Translations under genes and position numbers: made by a program
Notes under the pieces: model-generated
Told to the model about the DNA's origin: nothing
Database searches by the model: none
The model's input: only the letters and a program-made list of their open reading frames with translations
NCBI GenBank assembly: GCA_028284145.1
Contig: JANQSH010000168.1
Span: forward strand, 1-64,000
Direction of reading: 5' to 3'
DNA: 64,000 bases
Source of the DNA: Planctomycetaceae bacterium
GTDB taxonomy: Bacteria > Planctomycetota > Planctomycetia > Planctomycetales > Planctomycetaceae
Shown: one piece after another, positions 61,298 through 64,000 of the stretch
How the letters are laid out: each line of letters opens with the position of its first letter
Numbering within the stretch: position 1 is the first letter of the stretch

Positions 61298-64000
61298 ATG
61301 AAGAGTTACGCAACCACAAAAAAGAATGGATTCTTGCACAGAGCCTTGTTGAATGGCAGTGGTCAAGGTCCACTTTCCACTCGTCCGGTACAGAATCCAA
61401 CTGCTGAAGCGGCCCTTTGTCTGTTGTTCGCACTGTTTGCTGCCTGTCCATTGATCGCCGCCGGCCCGGTTGATCTGGACGATCATCGCCGCAAGATACA
61501 GGCGGAAGAGAACACGATTCTGCTGAAGTCGGTTTACCGACCGCGTGAATTCCAAATCGACCTGGAACGCGCAAAACAATCGTTGCAGAACGGGAACGCC
61601 CGCGTTGGACTGGCTTACCTTCAAAAGGTATTGAATCGCCCTGGCGATGCATTTGTGCCCGAAGGCAAACTGAAAAAGCCCGTCGGCGCACGATTTCTTG
61701 CGGAACAACTGCTTGCGAAACAAGCCGCCGAAGTGCTGGACTTTTACGAAGAACAGTATGGAGATGAAGCGGCAGTGCTGCTGAAACAGGCACGCGAAAA
61801 GAGAGACTTGCGACGTCTGCATCGTGTTGCGCGACGGTTCTTTCACACCGAGGCCGGTTTTGAGGCAACCAATCTGCTGGCGAATATCCTTTGGGACCAG
61901 GGGCAGTATCATGCAGCCGCACAATACTGGACGAAACTCGTCGAATCAGCAACACATGCCAGCCGACGTACACCAATGATCTTTCTGAAAGCGGCAGCGG
62001 CTTTGCAACGAAGTGGCGAGACTGAACGTGCCCGAATGATGATCGGTCATCTGCAGGCCGATTCCATCGACCATCCTGCTCATCCAAAGAACTCCCTTCT
62101 CGATCTGATGCGATTCAAACTCACGACTGTCACATGGCCCTGCACATTGGATTGGCCGTTGATGGGCGGCGGCGGCACGCGCAACGAGGTTGTTCTGGGA
62201 ACGACGCCACACCTGACACCGCAGTGGACGCACCCGCTGATTCGAGATGATCTTTCCAGCCCAACACGGAAGAGTGTCGATCTGCTGATCAGCGGCTGGG
62301 AAGAGTCACAGGACCGAACAGGGACTTCCACCGCCATCGCCATCCACCCCATTGTAGTCGGTTCGACTGTTCTTGTGCGCGATACGGAATTTTTACAGGC
62401 ATACGACCTCAACAGTGGAAAGCGGCTTTGGCGGTATCGCTGTTCCTCGTCACTGGTGCAATGGCTGGATGATGTCGCAAGAACCGATACCAGGTCGGAT
62501 GTTCCAAAGTCCTCTACACCCTATCTGTCGCGCATCAATGTTCGCAGTGCATTTTTGGAGAACTCACTGGTTGGCACCATCTCGGCCGACAGAGAACGTG
62601 TCTATTGTGTCGACGCGATCGATCTGGGGAAGCGGTACAATAATCACAGCCACAACTTTCACGGTGGTCGTCCGGGTGAGGGAAGTCTCAGCCCCTACCT
62701 GCGCAATACAAACCGGCTGGTTGCGGTGAAAGTGAATGCCAATCGCCATCAGCAAGGTGACGCAAGACCCGATTGGATTGTCGGAGGGCATGAGACGGAA
62801 CGTCAATTTGCCCGCGATGACCGCAATAACGACGGGGCAATTACGCTGGTCGAATTCTCCCGACCGGTCTCCGATTTCACACGCCTCGACATCGACAAGG
62901 ACAAGGTGATTTCCCGCAGTGAAATCAAACGACTCGTTGCCGAATTTCAGGCCGAACAACAGGACGTCGGCATCACCCGCAATGACAATGGACTGACGGG
63001 CCATTTCTTCCTCGGCCCGCCGTTGCCCGTGCATGGCATGCTCTTCGCACTGTCTGAACACCGCGGACTGATCTACGTGTCGGCGTTGAATCCGGAGAAT
63101 GGGAAGATTCTGTGGAAACAGTCACTCGGTTATACCGATCGACCAATTGAACTCGATCTGAATCGTTATTCGGCTGCCTGTCTGCCGGCAGAAAGCGATG
63201 GCATTGTTGTCTGCCCGACGCATGTCGGTATTCTGGTCGGCGTAGATGCGTTCGATGGTTCGTTGCGCTGGGTCTATCGCTGTGCGGATGACCCCGACCC
63301 TTCCGTAAGCCAGTATCGCAGCAGTTCCACTTTGAAACATTTCGGCAGCGCCAGTTTTGCGACCGCGCCACGCATTACCGGGCAACATGTGGTTTATCTT
63401 CCGGGCGAGTCAAATTTTATTCACTGCGTCTCGCTGCAAAGTGGCGAGAAACAATGGCGTATGCCGCGCGGCGACGCGGAAACCGTCGCGGGAGTCAAAG
63501 ACGGCATTGTCGTGGTAATCGGTCGGCATGTTTGTCGCGGATTGTCGATTGAGGATGGACGTGAACTCTGGACAGTGCGGCCGGGTATTCCAGCCGGGCA
63601 GGGTATTCTCACCGAAGACGTGTACCTGTTACCACTCGTTTCTGGTCGTGTGGCGGCATTGAGTCTGCACGATGGCCACGAGGTCGGTTTGTCGTTGATG
63701 CCTTCGTCTGACGAGCCACGCCCTCTGGGAAATCTCGTGGGAGCCAAAGACACAATTTTGTCTGTATCACATAGCGGCATTTCCGCATTTCCGCAATCCG
63801 GCGCATTGCTTCATCGACTGGCAACCGCCACCGCAGGCAAGGCGACAGCCCCGGCAGACGTCGTCAAGCTGGCTCAGCTTGAAATGGCACTGGGGCAGGT
63901 TGAACACGCGCAACGACGTTTGCTGCCGCTGCTTTCTTTCGATTTGCAATCATCGGAAAGAGAGCGAGCCGAACAACTGGTACGGGCAATTCTGTTGCGA
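61298..64000 (+). CDS. PQQ-type beta-propeller protein with two EF-hands (3' end cut by window)
   Basis: At least 901 residues, still open at the window edge. MKSYATTKKNGFLHRALLNG starts the frame; a signal peptide (ALCLLFALFAACPLIAAGPV, about 38-58) suggests export. A helical repeat part with TPR-like character (about 80-260) is followed by a propeller with PQQ-like blades: AYDLNSGKRLWRY, ALNPENGKILWKQ, GVDAFDGSLRWVYR, VSLQSGEKQWRMP and GLSIEDGRELWTV, each with the Gly-x-x-x-W pattern. Two EF-hand loops lie between: DRNNDGAITLVE at 62819-62854 and DIDKDKVISRSE at 62888-62923, so it probably binds Ca2+. Planctomycetes have many such proteins; the ligand is unknown. Confidence 0.85.
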   Translation, partial: MKSYATTKKNGFLHRALLNGSGQGPLSTRPVQNPTAEAALCLLFALFAACPLIAAGPVDLDDHRRKIQAEENTILLKSVYRPREFQIDLERAKQSLQNGNARVGLAYLQKVLNRPGDAFVPEGKLKKPVGARFLAEQLLAKQAAEVLDFYEEQYGDEAAVLLKQAREKRDLRRLHRVARRFFHTEAGFEATNLLANILWDQGQYHAAAQYWTKLVESATHASRRTPMIFLKAAAALQRSGETERARMMIGHLQADSIDHPAHPKNSLLDLMRFKLTTVTWPCTLDWPLMGGGGTRNEVVLGTTPHLTPQWTHPLIRDDLSSPTRKSVDLLISGWEESQDRTGTSTAIAIHPIVVGSTVLVRDTEFLQAYDLNSGKRLWRYRCSSSLVQWLDDVARTDTRSDVPKSSTPYLSRINVRSAFLENSLVGTISADRERVYCVDAIDLGKRYNNHSHNFHGGRPGEGSLSPYLRNTNRLVAVKVNANRHQQGDARPDWIVGGHETERQFARDDRNNDGAITLVEFSRPVSDFTRLDIDKDKVISRSEIKRLVAEFQAEQQDVGITRNDNGLTGHFFLGPPLPVHGMLFALSEHRGLIYVSALNPENGKILWKQSLGYTDRPIELDLNRYSAACLPAESDGIVVCPTHVGILVGVDAFDGSLRWVYRCADDPDPSVSQYRSSSTLKHFGSASFATAPRITGQHVVYLPGESNFIHCVSLQSGEKQWRMPRGDAETVAGVKDGIVVVIGRHVCRGLSIEDGRELWTVRPGIPAGQGILTEDVYLLPLVSGRVAALSLHDGHEVGLSLMPSSDEPRPLGNLVGAKDTILSVSHSGISAFPQSGALLHRLATATAGKATAPADVVKLAQLEMALGQVEHAQRRLLPLLSFDLQSSERERAEQLVRAILLR

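Noticed and set aside
61191-62087. A 298-residue leftward frame and its neighbours
   Set aside because: Antisense to the PQQ/EF-hand gene, which is open to the window edge and has clear domains.
1-64000. tRNA, rRNA and CRISPR
   Set aside because: I looked for TpsiC-arm words (GTTCGAATCC-like and complements), rRNA core words and regularly spaced repeats, and found none. R1 copies are too far apart and too varied for a CRISPR array.

Overview
The window reads as chromosomal DNA of a planctomycete (order Planctomycetales inferred). Evidence: two DUF1559 type-IV-pilin-like genes with the [20 protein letters not shown] leader, DUF1080 and Tat-exported sugar-isomerase-like proteins, BatA-type VWA membrane proteins, many Ser/Thr kinase, FHA and PP2C-type signalling genes, a PQQ-propeller protein with EF-hands, and GyrA/GAPDH/AccD housekeeping genes scattered singly or in short runs. 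No rRNA, tRNA, CRISPR array or complete transposase gene was seen.

Layout. 1-5.2 kb: lipoproteins, a frameshifted DUF1559 gene, a broken sialate O-acetylesterase remnant, a Tat-exported TIM-barrel protein and a small membrane protein. 5.2-8.5 kb: an orphan MT-A70 adenine methyltransferase and a TPM-domain cluster. 8.6-17.5 kb: an MFS transporter, two large BatA/VWA membrane proteins, a THUMP-like methyltransferase. 18.3-23.6 kb: Gfo/Idh/MocA oxidoreductase, a DAACS symporter, a GAF-SpoIIE phosphatase, a nuclease. 23.6-29.7 kb: a leftward signalling block with a Cache-type receptor kinase overlapping an FHA-GAF-cyclase gene, then two tiny coupled ORFs and a response regulator. 30.4-38 kb: gyrA, UDP-glucose dehydrogenase, prfB with its programmed frameshift, a copper-type P-ATPase. 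38-45 kb: a double DUF1080 lipoprotein, a pseudo-receiver protein, and 2-oxoacid:ferredoxin oxidoreductase (korAB) bracketed by two CBS proteins. 45-51.5 kb: a pseudokinase/beta-helix fusion, a second DUF1559-lipoprotein cassette, moaC, an FHA protein. 51.9-61 kb: UvrD-like helicase, Ser/Thr kinase, accD, a pseudo-histidine phosphatase, rpe, gap, a GlmU-like protein. 61.3 kb to the end: a PQQ/EF-hand protein cut off by the window edge.

The most unusual thing here is a three-part family of short interspersed repeats lying almost entirely between genes. R1 (about 100 bp, about 17 whole or partial copies) has imperfect terminal inverted repeats starting TAGAGC and carries the palindrome GAGCGTAATACGCTC. 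R2 (about 80-105 bp) and R3 (about 94 bp, 3 nearly identical copies) are separate modules. R2 is found inside R1 and beside it, and R3 is found inside R1, so the modules have moved independently. Several copies supply the stop codon of the adjacent gene or touch its start codon, and one splits the esterase pseudogene. Two R1 copies show paired base changes at both ends, as expected if the ends must pair. No encoded mobilising enzyme is visible in the window, so these behave as non-autonomous (MITE- or REP-like) elements whose partner enzyme is unknown.
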